Assembly: GCA_028571685.1 (NCBI GenBank) | Contig: CM053156.1 | Span: 82,959,049 to 83,023,048, forward strand | Direction of reading: 5' to 3' | From: Heterohyrax brucei | Lineage: Eukaryota > Chordata > Mammalia > Hyracoidea > Procaviidae | Length of the DNA: 64,000 nt | Part shown: one piece after another, positions 1-11,434 of the stretch | Position numbering within the stretch: the stretch's first letter is position 1 | Layout: each line of letters begins with the position of its first letter | Notes under the pieces: generated by a model | Told to the model about the DNA's origin: nothing | What the model saw: the letters and a program-made list of their open reading frames with translations, nothing else | Database searches by the model: none | Made by a program: the position numbers and the translations under genes

Positions 1-40
1 GCATCTAGCAACCCTCAACTCTTAGAAAGTATATTCATAC

Positions 41-480
41 AAGGTCTGACAATTAAGTAATTAAGTGCATGAATTTAATTGTTCTGAGTGCTACATCCCT
101 CATTGCTGAATATCACTACGGTCACCTTTGAAGTAACTCCCCTTGGGAAGCTAGGCACTGGTGCCAGCACCTGGTTCACCCTTCAAAGCAGTTTTGGTCT
201 CTGTCTGGAGTGGTCATTGTACATGGTGGTGAGTTTGCAAACTTAATTGTATAATTACCTCAGGGAGTTTTTAGCCAGTGAAAAAATAACTGTATTGGAA
301 CACCTTCCCTACTTACTTGATTTAGGCCCCAATGACTTTTTACCCAAAGATAAAGGAAATATTGAAAGAAAGACACTTGGATGACATTCAGGATGTCAAG
401 GGTAATAACATGACAGCTCTGATGACATTCAGGATGTCAAGGGTAATAAGATGACAGCTCTGATGGCCCTTCCAGAAAAA
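41..480 (+). mobile_element. mariner-family DNA transposon fossil
   Basis: A decayed mariner-like element. The head (about 41-110) carries the inverted-repeat type sequence seen again at 18377 and 21505. Around 290-370 a broken frame resembles the end of a mariner transposase catalytic core (proline-rich 'PY..D' phrase followed by 'KGNIERKT'). No intact frame remains. A 41-bp unit is tandemly duplicated at 380-461. The family call rests on comparison with the better copy at 24800-25260. Confidence 0.6.
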
Positions 481-759
481 GAATGTGAAGATGCATGATG
501 CATGCTCAAAGCGGGACCCTGATGACAGGAGATGCATGTGTGCTCACATGAACCATTCACTGTAGCTGTGGCTGAGACCAGAGGTGGCCCAAGGCCTATG
601 TCTTCTGTGTGGCTGTCTCAGTTACCTATGGCTGTGTAACGAGTGACCTTAGTAATTTATAAGCGCCCAGTTTCTGTGGATCAGGATTCCAAGTGTGATT
701 TGTCTGGCAGTTGCTGACAAGATTCAGTTCCTCTATGGGTTTCATAAAGATAGAACTTC

Positions 760-1010
760 TTTAAAACCTTGATTATTTGGATATGTCATTGGAAAAGACC
801 AATCTCTAGAAAAACACATCATGTTTGGGAAAGTAGAGACGGTCAGTAGATTAAGATGCTGTCAGTAAGATAGAGTGGCATGATAACCTAAACAATGGAC
901 TCAGACCTACCAGTGATCATGAAGTTGGCACAGAACGGGGCAGTGTTTTGTTCTGTTGTACATGACGTTGACATAGTTACAGCCAACTTGATGGCAGCTA
1001 GCAAAAACAA
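760..1010 (+). mobile_element. RTE (BovB-like) LINE 3' end
   Basis: Decayed 3' end of an RTE LINE. The phrases for 'FGYVIGKDQSLEKHIMFGK' (about 775-835) and the closing 'ttttgttctgttgtacatga' block match the C-terminal RT tail and 3' UTR seen in the other RTE copies of this window (4130-4430, 17165-17520). No open frame survives. Confidence 0.6.
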
Positions 1011-1108
1011 ATAGTGCCTTTCGATGACATGAGTAAACTAATAAACACAATACAAAGCTGAATGAGATCTCTAGCACCAGGGACTATGCTACTGCCTATA
1101 CTACACAT

Positions 1109-1285
1109 TGGAAACCCTGGGGGCAGAGTGGTTAGGTGCTGTGTCTGTTAATCAAAAGGTTGGCAGTTTGAATCCACCAGATACTCCTTCGAAACTCTGA
1201 GGAGCAGTTCTGCTGTGCCCTGTAATGTCACTGTGAGTCAGCATCGACTCAACAGCAGTGGGTTTGGCTTTTCTTTTTGGTATAC
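1109..1285 (+). mobile_element. AfroSINE
   Basis: Starts with 'ggaaaccctggggg', passes through a tRNA-like box B region ('ggcagtttgaatccacc') and ends in 'agcagtgggtttgg' plus a T-rich tail. This is the plus-strand order of the afrotherian tRNA-derived SINE. Confidence 0.88.
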
Positions 1286-1775
1286 TACATGTCATCAGTA
1301 AGTGTTTCAAGTTGGCTTCATTTTCAGCGAACAAGGTCATAGCTCAGCCTTTGCTTACTTGGCTTATGTGGCCCTCTCTGTAAAGATTTTCCCACCATAG
1401 CTGCTGGCATCATCAAAGTGAGCAAGCATCAGAGCAAGTGAGGGTGCCAGCAAGACAGAAGTTACAATCTTCTGTAACTGAATCTCAGAAGTGACATCCT
1501 TTCCCTTAGGCAGCGTTCTGCTCCTTGTAAATGCACTATTAGGTCCAGCACACCCTCAAGGGGAAAGAATCCTGTAAGAATTGAGGATGGGAAGTGGCGA
1601 TAATTGGGATCATGTTAGAAATTGACTATCACAATGGCCTTCCCAAATTTTCCCAGAAAAATTTAATTTCTGTTGTTTCATGTTTTATTTTCAGCTCTCT
1701 GGTAAAATAGATCTTACTTAATTTAATATTATGTTTATTAGTTTACATGTATTGTTTAAAGGCAGTATTTGTTCC
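1286..1775. other. unassigned non-coding sequence
   Basis: No convincing gene or repeat boundary recognised. Short chance frames only. Confidence 0.5.
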
Positions 1776-2510
1776 TGTGAGTTGCTATTGAGTTGACGCT
1801 TACACGTGATGACCTTATGTCTTAAAGAACGCAACATTGCCTGGCCCAGCACTGACTTCATGGTCATTGGTGTGTTTGATTTCATTGTCATGGCTGTTGA
1901 GTCAGTTTATCTCGTTGAGGGTTTCCTGTTTTTGCCAACCCTCTAATTTACCTAATATGTTGTCCTTGGTGAGTCTTCCCAGATGATGTGTCCAAATAAG
2001 CAAGTAAAAGTCTCTCCATCCTTGCCTCTAAGGAACATTTAGGTTGTATTTCTTCTAAGATTGATGTGTTTATTCTCTTGGTAGTCTACAATATAATCAT
2101 TATTCTTCACCAACAACATAATCCAAATTCACAGATTCTTCTTCTGTCCTTTTTGTTGTTCAGCTTTTGCATTCATATGAGGAAACTTGGGAAAAAAGAA
2201 AAAGACGACCATGGCTTAGATCCAGTGCTATTTAGTCATCAAAGTGAAATCACTGCTTTTTAGAACTTGAAATATTTGTCCAAAGCAATACATCATTTGA
2301 TTTCTTGACTGCTGCTTCCGTGGGCGTTGATGGTTGATCCGAGTAGAATGAAATCATTGACAGCTTCAGTTTTGCCTCCATTGACCATGATGTTCATTGG
2401 TCTAGTTGTAAAGCTTTTTGTGTTTAGGCATAATCCATAGTGAAGGCTGTAGTCTTTGACCTTCATCTGTAAGTGCTTCACATTGTCTTTATTCTTAGAA
2501 AGCATGGTTG
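1776..2510 (-). mobile_element. RTE (BovB-like) LINE reverse-transcriptase fragment
   Basis: Minus-strand RTE LINE fragment. The frame at 2293-2505 reads 'KVKDYSLHYGLCLNTKS' and 'VNDFILLGSTI', phrases typical of the thumb region of RTE/BovB reverse transcriptases. The 1776-2060 part matches the 3' end seen in other copies. Several stops and frame changes separate the pieces, so it is inactive. Confidence 0.75.
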
Positions 2511-4129
2511 TATCATAGCTCAGCCTCTGAAACCTGCCTCTGGTTCCAGCCTACCATCTCTGCGACATCTTACAGCCACAGTGTCCTCTCCGTAGTTACT
2601 GTAATAGCAGCTGGGAGAGCATACATATCAAAAGCATACTCCTGTTCCTGAGCCGTATCCTCTGCTCTATAAATGTGAGTCCCTGTTGTCATCATCTGCC
2701 GTGGAACAGCTTCTTGGTGGCCAGGGGTCGTGATTTCCTGGTCCTTAGAGTCACCTCTGAGGTACGTCATCTGCATTCAATAAATCATTCCTTTAATCAG
2801 TGCCATAATAAAACTTTATCTTAAATGTTGCTTTGGTCTGTATCCTGTCAAATTTTAAATGTGCTTTTCCTTACATTGGAAGCGTGTATAAATTTAAGGC
2901 AGTGTAGGAGGTGTCAAGAGAGTACTTGAACAGCTACTTGACAACTATTGCAAACAATGCTCTTGTAAAATGAATTCATATGGCATCCAGTCAGCAGAGT
3001 ATAAGTACTGCAAAAATATGAGGCATTGTTGACTTATAATGAATCTGCCATAATGAAAAATGGTGTAGCCATTGTAGTTAGAAAGTTTACTCAAAGTTTT
3101 CAGTTCATTAGTGTTAAATTCTTTATTTAACTACCTGCAGTTTTCATGTGAAGGGATACCAGAGTTACACGCTGAAGCATTGAGTCTGAGTCTAGTAGTC
3201 CGAGCCTCATATACATCCCTGGTTCAATGGAGGTCTAACATCAACCTCTAAAGGGTCCATAAATATTGATAAAGTACCTGCAATGGTGTGACCTCTGAAA
3301 AACACTAGTAAAGCTGTCTCATAGTACCTTGCACACAGTAGGCATGCCGTAAATGCCAAATGAATTTGATTCTGGGTCAAAGAGAATGGTCATGTATCAG
3401 TCTTCTTTCTCTGTCTTCTTCTTTCTGTGTCTCTACCTCTAAGTGAAGAGGACTTCTGCCTGCCAAAACCGCAGGCCTTGAATAAGACAAAGGTAATGCT
3501 GAGCACTCTATTATGCTAAGTAATCAGAATGTGTTGGTGTTCACTGACTCTGAGTTAAAGGCCAGATTTTGAGTCCCAATTCTATTTATGTTTCTCATCC
3601 TAAAATGGAACCAGTACATTCCTTTCAGGATTTTTATGACTTTCAGATAAAAACTGTATTTGCGTCTTCCTTCCTCCCTCTCTCTGTCCCTCTCTCCGTC
3701 CTTCTCTCCGTCCCTCTCTCCGTCCCTCCCTCCTCGTTTTCTTCCAAAATAATGTACAAACTTACAAATCTCTCAAGAAAAAAGGTACAAAAATTTGATA
3801 GAGGGTAGTCTGACTTTTAAATTCTATAAGGGCAGGACAAATAAGGTCTCTGTGAGTCAGAATTGACTCACAGGCAATGTGTTGATAGGGAAATAGATAC
3901 AAAGACAGAGAAGACAATGAACTAAGCAGCTGGCACTTACATAGCACTCATTCTGTCCAGGGCACATTTCGTAGTATTATATATGTATTCTCATCGTCTT
4001 CTTCCAAATCATGATATTTTCAGTTACCACTTGTGCGTGCAAAAGCTGGAAAATGAATAAGGAAGGCGAGAGGAAAATTGACCCATTTGGATTATGGTGT
4101 TGGTGAAGAATATTAAATACGCCATGGAC
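2511..4129. other. unassigned region with a pyrimidine microsatellite and SINE remnant
   Basis: About 1.6 kb without a defensible gene. It holds a (ctccgtccctct)-type pyrimidine repeat at about 3661-3735, a MIR/L2-like end near 3290-3370, and the 3' remnant of an AfroSINE at about 3820-3890 ('gtgagtcagaattgactc'). Confidence 0.5.
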
Positions 4130-4430
4130 TTCCAGAAGAATAAATAATTCTGTGTTGGAAGAAGTACAACCAGGTTGCTCCTTAGAAGTGAGAATGGTGT
4201 GATTTCATCTCACGTTCCCAGAGACAGACATCATGCTTGATAACGTGGATGGTCAGTGAAAAAGCAGAAGACCCTCAGTGAAGTGGATTGACGTAGTGGC
4301 TGTCACGGTGGCTTCAAACACGGCAACAACTGCCGGGATGGTACAGGGCCTGACGGCATTTTGTTCTGTTGTATGTGAGGCTACTTGGAGTGAAACCAAC
4401 TCAGTGGCGTCTCACAGCAACAACTGTCTT
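4130..4430 (+). mobile_element. RTE (BovB-like) LINE 3' end
   Basis: Plus-strand RTE 3' end. Phrases such as 'gaagaccctcagtgaagtgg' and 'cattttgttctgttgtatg' are shared with copies at 760 and (reverse) 17165. It ends in 'cacagcaacaac', the usual RTE tail. The 65-codon frame at 4278-4475 lies inside it and is not a gene. Confidence 0.7.
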
Positions 4431-4999
4431 CCTAATAACCACAGAAGAGTAGGTGTCACTATAATCTCTGTTTAGGGGATGAGAAGTTTGCAGCACAGAG
4501 AGTTTAAATAAAAACCCGCAGGATTCCAAGGCCTGTCGGAAGTGGCAGAGGCAGCCTTTGAACCTTCACAGCCTGGCTCAGAATCACTGGCTTTGTGGTC
4601 TGTTCGTATTTTCTTTGTTCTCATCTTAACCCACATGCAGAGTGTATGATTTTATTTTGATTTTAATAAGGTTTTCAGTTCAAGCATATGAAAATCCTAC
4701 ATTACTGATCTCTCAGTAAAAATGTGGGATTCTGCTGGTACCGTGCCTCCGTTTCCCCACAGAACGGTCACCTGGAGCTGAGGAAGGGCTACCGTCTTGG
4801 GCAGGGCAGGCGCTGTGCAGTTGGGAGTCAGTCCTGCCACCCTGCCATGGAACTTTCCATTCCTAAGCTGAGCCTCTGTTGTCACATAGAAGTATACTCC
4901 GTGATTTTTTCAATGGAAGAGAAAGATTTCCTTGTGCCTTTCTCTGTCCTGAAAGTAGGAAAACATAATATTAATTGCGTTTCAAGAGAAAGGAAGCGC
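4431..4999. other. MIR-like remnant and unassigned sequence
   Basis: About 4440-4590 resembles MIR (order: 'gcacagagag', then a serial 'tggcagaggcagc', then 'ctggctcagaatc'). The rest, to 5000, shows overlapping short frames on both strands and no recognisable protein. Confidence 0.4.
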
Positions 5000-5155
5000 T
5001 GGTGCTGTGGTAGGTGAATGCTGTGGCAGCTGAGCAGAAGGTGGCTGCTCAGATCCCTCAGGTACGCCTTGGAAAGTCTGCCGGGGCGGTTCTCCTCTGC
5101 AGGGTTGCTGTGAGTCAGAGTTGACTTGGTGGCACTGGATTGGGTTTGGCTTTCA
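5000..5155 (+). mobile_element. AfroSINE
   Basis: Plus-strand SINE with the tail 'gagtcagagttgacttgg' and 'ggattgggtttggcttt'. The head is decayed. Confidence 0.75.
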
Positions 5156-5354
5156 GGAGAAAAAGCTAAACACTAAAAATAGAGCGGAAGCAAATTCTTC
5201 GGAAGAGGCAAAAATACCTGTGTGATAAATGTGAAGCCCGTGCTGAAGTAACGTAAAGTGGCCTTTTCTGCTCAGTTACTTGCCTGGTCTCCCCAGATAT
5301 TTGGGCTGCATGTCTTACTTTAGAAATTATACTAAGATGTTAGCTCTTCAGTGT

Positions 5355-5570
5355 ACAGCTTCCTGTTACTGTTAATAGTGTCCTTTGAGTTGATTCCACT
5401 TCATGGCTACCCCATGTGTTTTGAATAGAACTGCTCCATGGGGCTTTCAAAGTCTGTGACTTTGCAGAGCAGACTGCCAGGCTTCTCTTCTGAGGCACCT
5501 CTGGGTAGGTTCCAACCCCCAACCTTTGGGCTAGTAGTCAAGCACTGAACCATTTGCACCAGGGACTCCA
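5355..5570 (-). mobile_element. AfroSINE, long form
   Basis: Minus-strand copy, including the middle block ('tctgtgactttgcagagcag') that distinguishes the longer AfroSINE form, ending in 'accagggactcc'. Confidence 0.8.
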
Positions 5571-5805
5571 GCACAGCTGCTCAGTGCGCGTAGTGAATCA
5601 CTGATCTGCTGGATTGTCTGCTGTGCCGGGCACTGTGCTTGCCTGCAGGCGTGGTGTCAGCGAGGTGTGAGCCCAAACCTCAGAGAGTTCAGAGTGATGG
5701 CAGATTCCGACCACGTAACAGAGCAAGGACTGTGATGGGTCAGTGTCAGGGATACTGAGGAAATGCAGAGCAAAGGCCTCCCTTACCTGGATTTTTTTTT
5801 TTTAG

Positions 5806-5945
5806 TATGTGTGTAACCCACTGCTGCTGAGTCAGTGCTGGCGCAGAATGACCTTACAGGGCAGAGCAGAACTGCTCCATCGAGTCTCCAAGGCGCGCCT
5901 GGTGGGGTCACTGTGAGTCAGAATCGACTCAAAGGCAGTAGCTTG

Positions 5946-5948
<3 letters not shown>
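5806..5948. mobile_element. chimeric AfroSINE pieces, minus then plus
   Basis: The first part ('cccactgctgctgagtcagt' to 'gagtctccaaggcgcgcc') is minus-oriented. It joins directly to a plus-oriented tail ('gtcactgtgagtcagaatcg'). The junction is near 5900. Confidence 0.6.
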
Positions 5949-5995
<47 letters not shown>

Positions 5996-6024
5996 ACGCG
6001 CACACATGCCTCCGTGCATGTGTG
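5949..6024. repeat. (TG)n microsatellite
   Basis: About 22 uninterrupted TG units from 5949 to about 5993, then a short alternating CG/CA stretch. Frames across it encode only runs of Thr-His or Cys-Val. Confidence 0.95.
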
Positions 6025-6029
6025 TCTGT

Positions 6030-6194
6030 ATTTAAAACAAACCCATTGCCACAGAGTTGATGACAATTCATAAGTGACTCTGTAGCACAGATGAGAACTG
6101 CCCCATAGGGTTTCCAAGGAATGGCTGGTGGGTTCGAACTGCTGACCTTTTGATTGACAGCCTTAATGCTTGACCACTGTGCCACCAAGGCTCC
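6030..6194 (-). mobile_element. AfroSINE
   Basis: Minus-strand copy from 'aaacccattgccacagagtt' to 'gccaccaaggctcc'. Confidence 0.85.
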
Positions 6195-6259
6195 ATACCC
6201 ACAGACGCTCACATATACACTCACATGTCAGTGTGTTTGTGTGTGTGTGTAACACTCCA

Positions 6260-6580
6260 TTAATTGTCATCAAGTTGATTTTGACTCATGCCAACCCCAT
6301 GTACAACAGAACGAAGACATCGCTTTGTCGTGAGCACCTTGGTGATCACTGCTGGTGTGCTCGAGTCCATGGTTGCGATCCCTGTGCTCATCTGAGTGCG
6401 TTGCAATCCAGGGGCCTCATCTTTCAGCACTGTATGAGACCACACTGGCTAAGTTCTGGAAGTAGATGGGCAGACCCTTCTTCCTAGTCTGTCATACTCT
6501 GGAAATTCTACTGAAACGTGTCCACCTTGGCTGACCCTGTGTTATTTGTAGAACTGATAGCATAGCTTGCAGCTTCAAGA
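6260..6580 (-). mobile_element. RTE-derived interspersed repeat
   Basis: Begins like the RTE 3' end ('gactcatgccaaccccatgt', 'acaacagaacgaagac') but continues into a different body with 'cttcttcctagtctgtcata'. I recall this as a common afrotherian repeat. The exact family is not established here. Confidence 0.5.
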
Positions 6581-7340
6581 TTGCTTGGCTTAAGCAAAAA
6601 GCTAACTTGCTGTCTTATGTAACTGGAAAGGCTGAGAGTCCTGTTCAGATGTGGTGATTCTGGGGAGTAGCTGTTCATTCTGCTGGGCCTGGGACCTACT
6701 TTTCATGTCCTGTGTTGGTATAGTCTCTACATCATACAGAGGCTTCCTTCACCTTTCAGGATGTGCAGACAGCCTGAAATGTACAACCATCCAGTTTAGC
6801 AGCTCCAGCAGAAAGAATCTTTTCAGAGAGCTATGTTAGAAAACTTTATTATGTTCTTAATGGCTCTGTTTGGATGGTGTTCATTGCTGAGATAACCTAG
6901 AGTTATCAGTGGATTGAGGTCTCTGGTTTAATGATTAGCCTCTGTCTTGAAGGTCATGGGTCCAGGCTCAAGCAAGCCATGGTGACTGGTTTCTCAGAGG
7001 CAGAGGAAAAGGGGTGCTGAAGAAACAAATAAGAGATGTTCACTGTGATGATATTTGTCAGGAGAGGTCGTATTGTGAGTGGCCTTTTTAAAGACAAGGC
7101 ATTTTAGACAGGCAGACATGGTGAGGAAGGGAGTAGCACAAAGCCAAAGAAGTTCGAAAGACCATAACCTCTTTAGGGAATTTTAAGGAGCTACTTGCGA
7201 CAGGAAAGGATGTGTAGGACCATGGTGTGCGGCTTGGGGGGACATATGAGAATGATAATGACTGATACACCAAGCCGTGCTCAGGAGCTTGGTGGGGAAT
7301 CATCAGAGAAATGGGATATCATTTCCAGTCTGGTGGATTC
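6581..7340. other. unassigned non-coding sequence
   Basis: No gene. A piece of tRNA-derived SINE may lie near 6905-6985 ('ggtttaatgattagcctctg'). Short frames only. Confidence 0.4.
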
Positions 7341-7611
7341 CTGCAGTGAGCCAGGTAACTGTCTCAGCTAGCTAACGCAGCTGTAACAAAAATATCACAA
7401 GTGGATGGCTTCATAGAATGGAAATTTATTTTCTCACAGTGCAGGAGGCTGTAAACACAGATCATGATCTCAGCCATGTGTTGGTAGCCTTGGCTTGTCT
7501 TGCTTCGTGACAGTCCCTGTGTGGCTTCTCTCTTTCCCAACATGTGTCTGTGTCTCATCTGTTCTTTCTGTAACTCAGGCATGATCAGGGCTAGGATGCA
7601 GCCTACACTGG

Positions 7612-8044
7612 TGTTAGGGAGTGGATTGGGTCCTCTAAAATCTGTGTTGTAAATTCTAGCCCCTGGACTTGGAGATGCAGTCCCATTTAGGAATATGGCT
7701 TTGTTTGTTATGATGTGTTCATGAGGCTCTGTCCACTGTGGGGGGTGTGTTGAGCCAGTCACCTTTGAGATGCAAAACAGGCAGCTTAGGCACAGAAAAG
7801 CAAGCAGAAAAAGGGAAAGAATAAATGTTACAACATGTGAAGGTTACCAAGGAGCTGAAGAACGAAGCTGAAAAGATGCAAGAAGCCTCCCCCAAAGCCA
7901 ACAGAGGAAAAAGAGCCTTGTCCGAGAGCCAGCACCCTGAGTTTCGACTTTTTAGTCTCTAAATTTCTTAGAAAATAAATTTCTCATTGTTAAGGCCATC
8001 CGTTTGTGGTATGTCTGTTACAGCTGCACTAGGTGACGAAAACA
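7612..8044 (+). mobile_element. MaLR-like solo LTR with 5-bp TSD
   Basis: A 433-bp element starting TG and ending CA ('tgttagggagtggattggg' to 'taggtgacgaaaaca'). It is flanked on both sides by the perfect 5-bp duplication 'actgg' (7607-7611 and 8045-8049). It carries 'aataaa' near the right end, consistent with a plus-strand LTR. The surrounding 7345-7606 and 8050-8160 appear to be an older repeat that it entered. Confidence 0.75.
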
Positions 8045-8160
8045 ACTGGTATGACCTCAACTAATGGACTGATCACATTCCATTAGATAGCATTGTGGAA
8101 GGTGATTATATTATATTGCATTAGATGACATTGGCAGTTAAAGGAGTTAGGATTCCAGTA

Positions 8161-8747
8161 CATATTCCAGCATGTTTATTCAATCCATAACTGTTGCTAA
8201 TAGTGGTAAGATTTATGAGATCTAAAAAAAGAAAACGATCTGTTGGTGAAGTTTTATTTATTCTCTCTCTGTCTGTGTAGGGAGAATGTATACATACGAG
8301 CATATACAATGACCATTGTATCTCACCATGGAAACCTTTTGTTTTTACACCTTTCCTATTTCTTTTGAAGTTTTCTACAAAGTTATAAAGTACATGAACA
8401 TATCAAAGAACACTCAAAAGTTCACCAAGTATTTGAAAGCAAAATGAACTTCTCGCTAATGGCTGAATCTTTTTATAATTTTGTCCTAAGCAATTCTGCA
8501 CGTGATTTTTCTTGACACCAGTGTCATTTAGTCACTGGAGTAAATGCAACTAATATGCTTCTCATTCCCTGTCTGTGACAGGTTTTAATATAAAATGTCA
8601 GAGGATGAATCTTCCATATCCATTCCACCTCCACTCCAGTCAGCTCTCTCTGCCCTGGCATGCCAGAGCAGTGGGCAACGTGGGCAGAGGGATGCATTTT
8701 TAACTTGTAAGAGTACTCACATGAGTAATTTACTGCTGATGAACTTC
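8161..8747. other. unassigned non-coding sequence
   Basis: No gene or repeat recognised. An 80-codon frame at 8595-8837 runs into the adjacent SINE and is chance. Confidence 0.45.
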
Positions 8748-8900
8748 TGGAAACCTATAGTAGCTGTTGCTGCTAACCAAAAGATTGGCAGTTTGAATCC
8801 ATCAGGCACTCCTTGGAAACTCTATGGGGCAGTATAACTCTGTCCCATAGGATCCTTATGAGTTAAAATGAACTTGATAGCAATGGATTTGGTTTTGTAA
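8748..8900 (+). mobile_element. AfroSINE
   Basis: Plus-strand copy, 'tgctaaccaaaagattggca' to 'gcaatggatttggtttt'. Confidence 0.82.
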
Positions 8901-8926
8901 ACTTGCAGACACTAGCCTATTGTTTT

Positions 8927-9288
8927 TGTTAGGTACTACTGAGTGGATTTCAACTTACAGTGACTCTGTGTGATAGAAACCCTGGTGACATAGAGATTAA
9001 ATGCTGTGGTTGCTAACCAAAAAGGTTGGCAGCTTGAAGCCACCAGGCGCTCCTGGGAAACTCTCTGGGTCAGTTCTACTCTGTCCCATAAGGTTGCTAT
9101 GAGTTGGGATCAACTCAGTGACAGTAGGGTTAGGTGATGGAGTAGAACTGCGCCATAGTGTTTCCTAGGCTGTGATCTCAATGGGAGGAGATCCCCAGGT
9201 CTTTCTCCCATGGAGTCACTGGGTAAGTTTCAACAGGCAGCCTTTCGGCTCGTATCAGTCACTTAACTACTGCATCACCAGGGCTCTT
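8927..9288 (-). mobile_element. AfroSINE split by another AfroSINE
   Basis: A minus-strand long-form SINE (8927-8976 and about 9134-9288, ending 'catcaccagggctc') is interrupted by the plus-strand copy at 8977-9133. Confidence 0.75.
8977..9133 (+). mobile_element. AfroSINE nested in AfroSINE
   Basis: Plus-strand copy 'gaaaccctggtgacatagag' to 'gtgacagtagggtta'. The near-repeat of 'gtgat' on each side is the likely target duplication. Confidence 0.8.
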
Positions 9289-9616
9289 TATGTTTTTAAG
9301 TTTTGCCGTTCTACTAAATCAGTTCAGCAACTATCAACTGAGTGTTTACAGGATACCAAGGTCTGTGCCCGATAATGGGGGCTCTCTGAGGAATCTGGCA
9401 GGGATGTGCCCACCTGGTGACTGCATTGATGGGATATGCTCAGGTGCAAGTTCAGGGGCAGAGAGGAGAGGTGTGAACTGAGTCATGAAGCAGTCTGTTG
9501 GGTTGGGTACTTAAAACTAGTTTCCTATGGCTGTAGTATAAATTATAGTGTATAAATGCAAGGAGATGAAGTGGGAAAAAATCATAAAAGGCTTCACAAG
9601 CCATGTTAATGAGGCC

Positions 9617-9803
9617 CTAAACCAAAACCAGAAAAAAACAAAAGAAACCCTTTTCCATAAGTCAATTTGGACTCATAATGACTGTAAACAATAGAGTGGA
9701 ACTGCCCCATGAGAGTTTCTGAGTAGTGTCTGGTAGATGCAGAAGGCCAGCCTCTTAGTTAACAGCTATAACTCTTAACTCCTAAACAGGGTTTCCTAAT
9801 GAG
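9617..9803 (-). mobile_element. AfroSINE
   Basis: Decayed minus copy, 'ctaaaccaaaacc' to 'aacagggtttcct'. Confidence 0.7.
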
Positions 9804-10020
9804 TCCTTTAGTGGTGCATATGGTTAACATGCTTGGTTGCTCACTGATGCTTACTAAAATGTTGGGAGTTCAAGTCTATCCATGGGTGCCTGGGACAAAA
9901 GGCCTGACAATCTCTATCCCCTAAACCAGCAGTTGAAAACCTTTTAGAGTGCAGTTCTACTCTGACATGCATGGGATTGCCGTGAGTTAGAGTTGACTTG
10001 ATGGCATGTGGTCATCATCA
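9804..10020 (+). mobile_element. AfroSINE, divergent long subfamily
   Basis: Plus copy with the distinct middle 'acaaaaggcctgacaatctc' and 'ctgacatgcatgggattgcc'. This is a different AfroSINE subfamily from the short forms. It is head-to-head with the preceding copy. Confidence 0.75.
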
Positions 10021-11434
10021 GCATAAGGCATATTAGAAAAATGTGTGAGCCACGCATAGCCTAAAATTAATGGTTGCAATCCTTTGAAAAGTCTAAGCAA
10101 GGGAATAAGACTGGACGATCATCCTGAAAAGATGCTGGTAGCTAATAAGCCATCACCAGTGATGGGAGGATGGCAAAGCCTGCTGCCTGGATTTATGGAG
10201 ATGGACAGAGGAGTATGGGGGGTGGGGGCGCTGGAATCAGAGCCAGAATCCCCTTGGCATGCACAGCCTGTGCACTGGCTGGTTCTGAAAGGTGGAATGC
10301 AGGGTGTAGGCAGGAGCCTGATGCCTGCAGCCGGGGTGCGGGTAGGCCGACGGCTGATGGATGTGATGGAGGGTGCTGGTGGGAGCTTGCAGCATGAAAA
10401 GGGGCTGCAGGAAGGGGGCTGAAGGGTGGGGTTGAGAGTGCAGGGAGAAGGCCACCACGCTGTCCCAGGCCAAGGATAGTAGGGGTCCATCAGCAGTGCA
10501 GTGGAGACGGGGGGAAGAAGGCTTTGAGAGAGAGGTAAAAAATGAAAGTCTGGGGACTTGGGGCTTGATTGAATGTATGAGAGCGCGGGAAATGAATATT
10601 CTGATACCGATACCTACATTTCAGACTTGGTGCTTTCAAGATACAACATAATTCATTATGATAATGTTCAGAGTAGCATATGGTTTCAAATATGAACCAC
10701 GCTGCATGCGTGTTGTTCAGTAGCTATTGAATCTGATTATCCATGGGAGCATTTTCAGCACATCGCAAGTGACTGCTAAAATACCCCTCTAGCAAAGGGA
10801 GAATTAATGTCCTTTGATGTACCGTCTTTGTCTTGATGTTGAAGGATGATCTGTTTGGGAAGCACAGGTGTGTTTTCTGAATGCTTTATGCTGCCCTGCT
10901 TTATAGAGGGCCCTGCAGAATTCCAGCAAACCTGAGATCCCTTTCTCTCCCATGAACTGCGTGCACTGTGCGAGTTAATCCTGTAAGGGCGATGACCTCC
11001 TGCAGAAGAGCGTACCGTTGATGCTGCATGCCGATGGAAGGCCGCCTTGTGGGTCAGCCCTTCACCTTAGCAATGGCAGTGTCCATGAAGCAGGTCCCAC
11101 CACAACAGTGCCTCTTCTTTTATGAACTGCTGCATGTCTTGCTGTATGGCCCATTATTTATCTGCTCCTGTCTGTCCACTGAGTCACTGAGGTTGTCTAG
11201 TGAGATGGAGAACAAGCCAGCTACTTAACACTGAAAAAGTACTGCATTGCAGCCGATTTTGCCATTAATTTAATACAACTCAGTGTATCAATTTCCACAC
11301 AAAATTAACATCTGTTTCTCAGTTAACTGCTTTGTTCTCCAGCCCACATTGAAAAAAATGGCTCCATCATAAGGCTTTCTGTCTTTTTTTTACCCCCTTT
11401 TTAAGAATCCCAGGGGCAATTTGAGATTAAAAAT
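10021..11434. other. unassigned unique-looking sequence, locally GC-rich
   Basis: Contains overlapping frames of 112 codons (plus) and 123 codons (minus) at 10084-10490 in a G-rich stretch. Neither shows a known domain or biased composition beyond the base content, so I do not call a gene. Confidence 0.5.

Noticed and set aside
5832-6224. 130-codon minus frame
   Set aside because: Runs through the (TG)n repeat and SINE pieces. The His-Thr repeat is the microsatellite.
10084-10490. Overlapping frames of 112 and 123 codons on opposite strands
   Set aside because: GC-rich, low-complexity stretch. No domain, and the composition follows the base content. Frames this long are expected by chance there.
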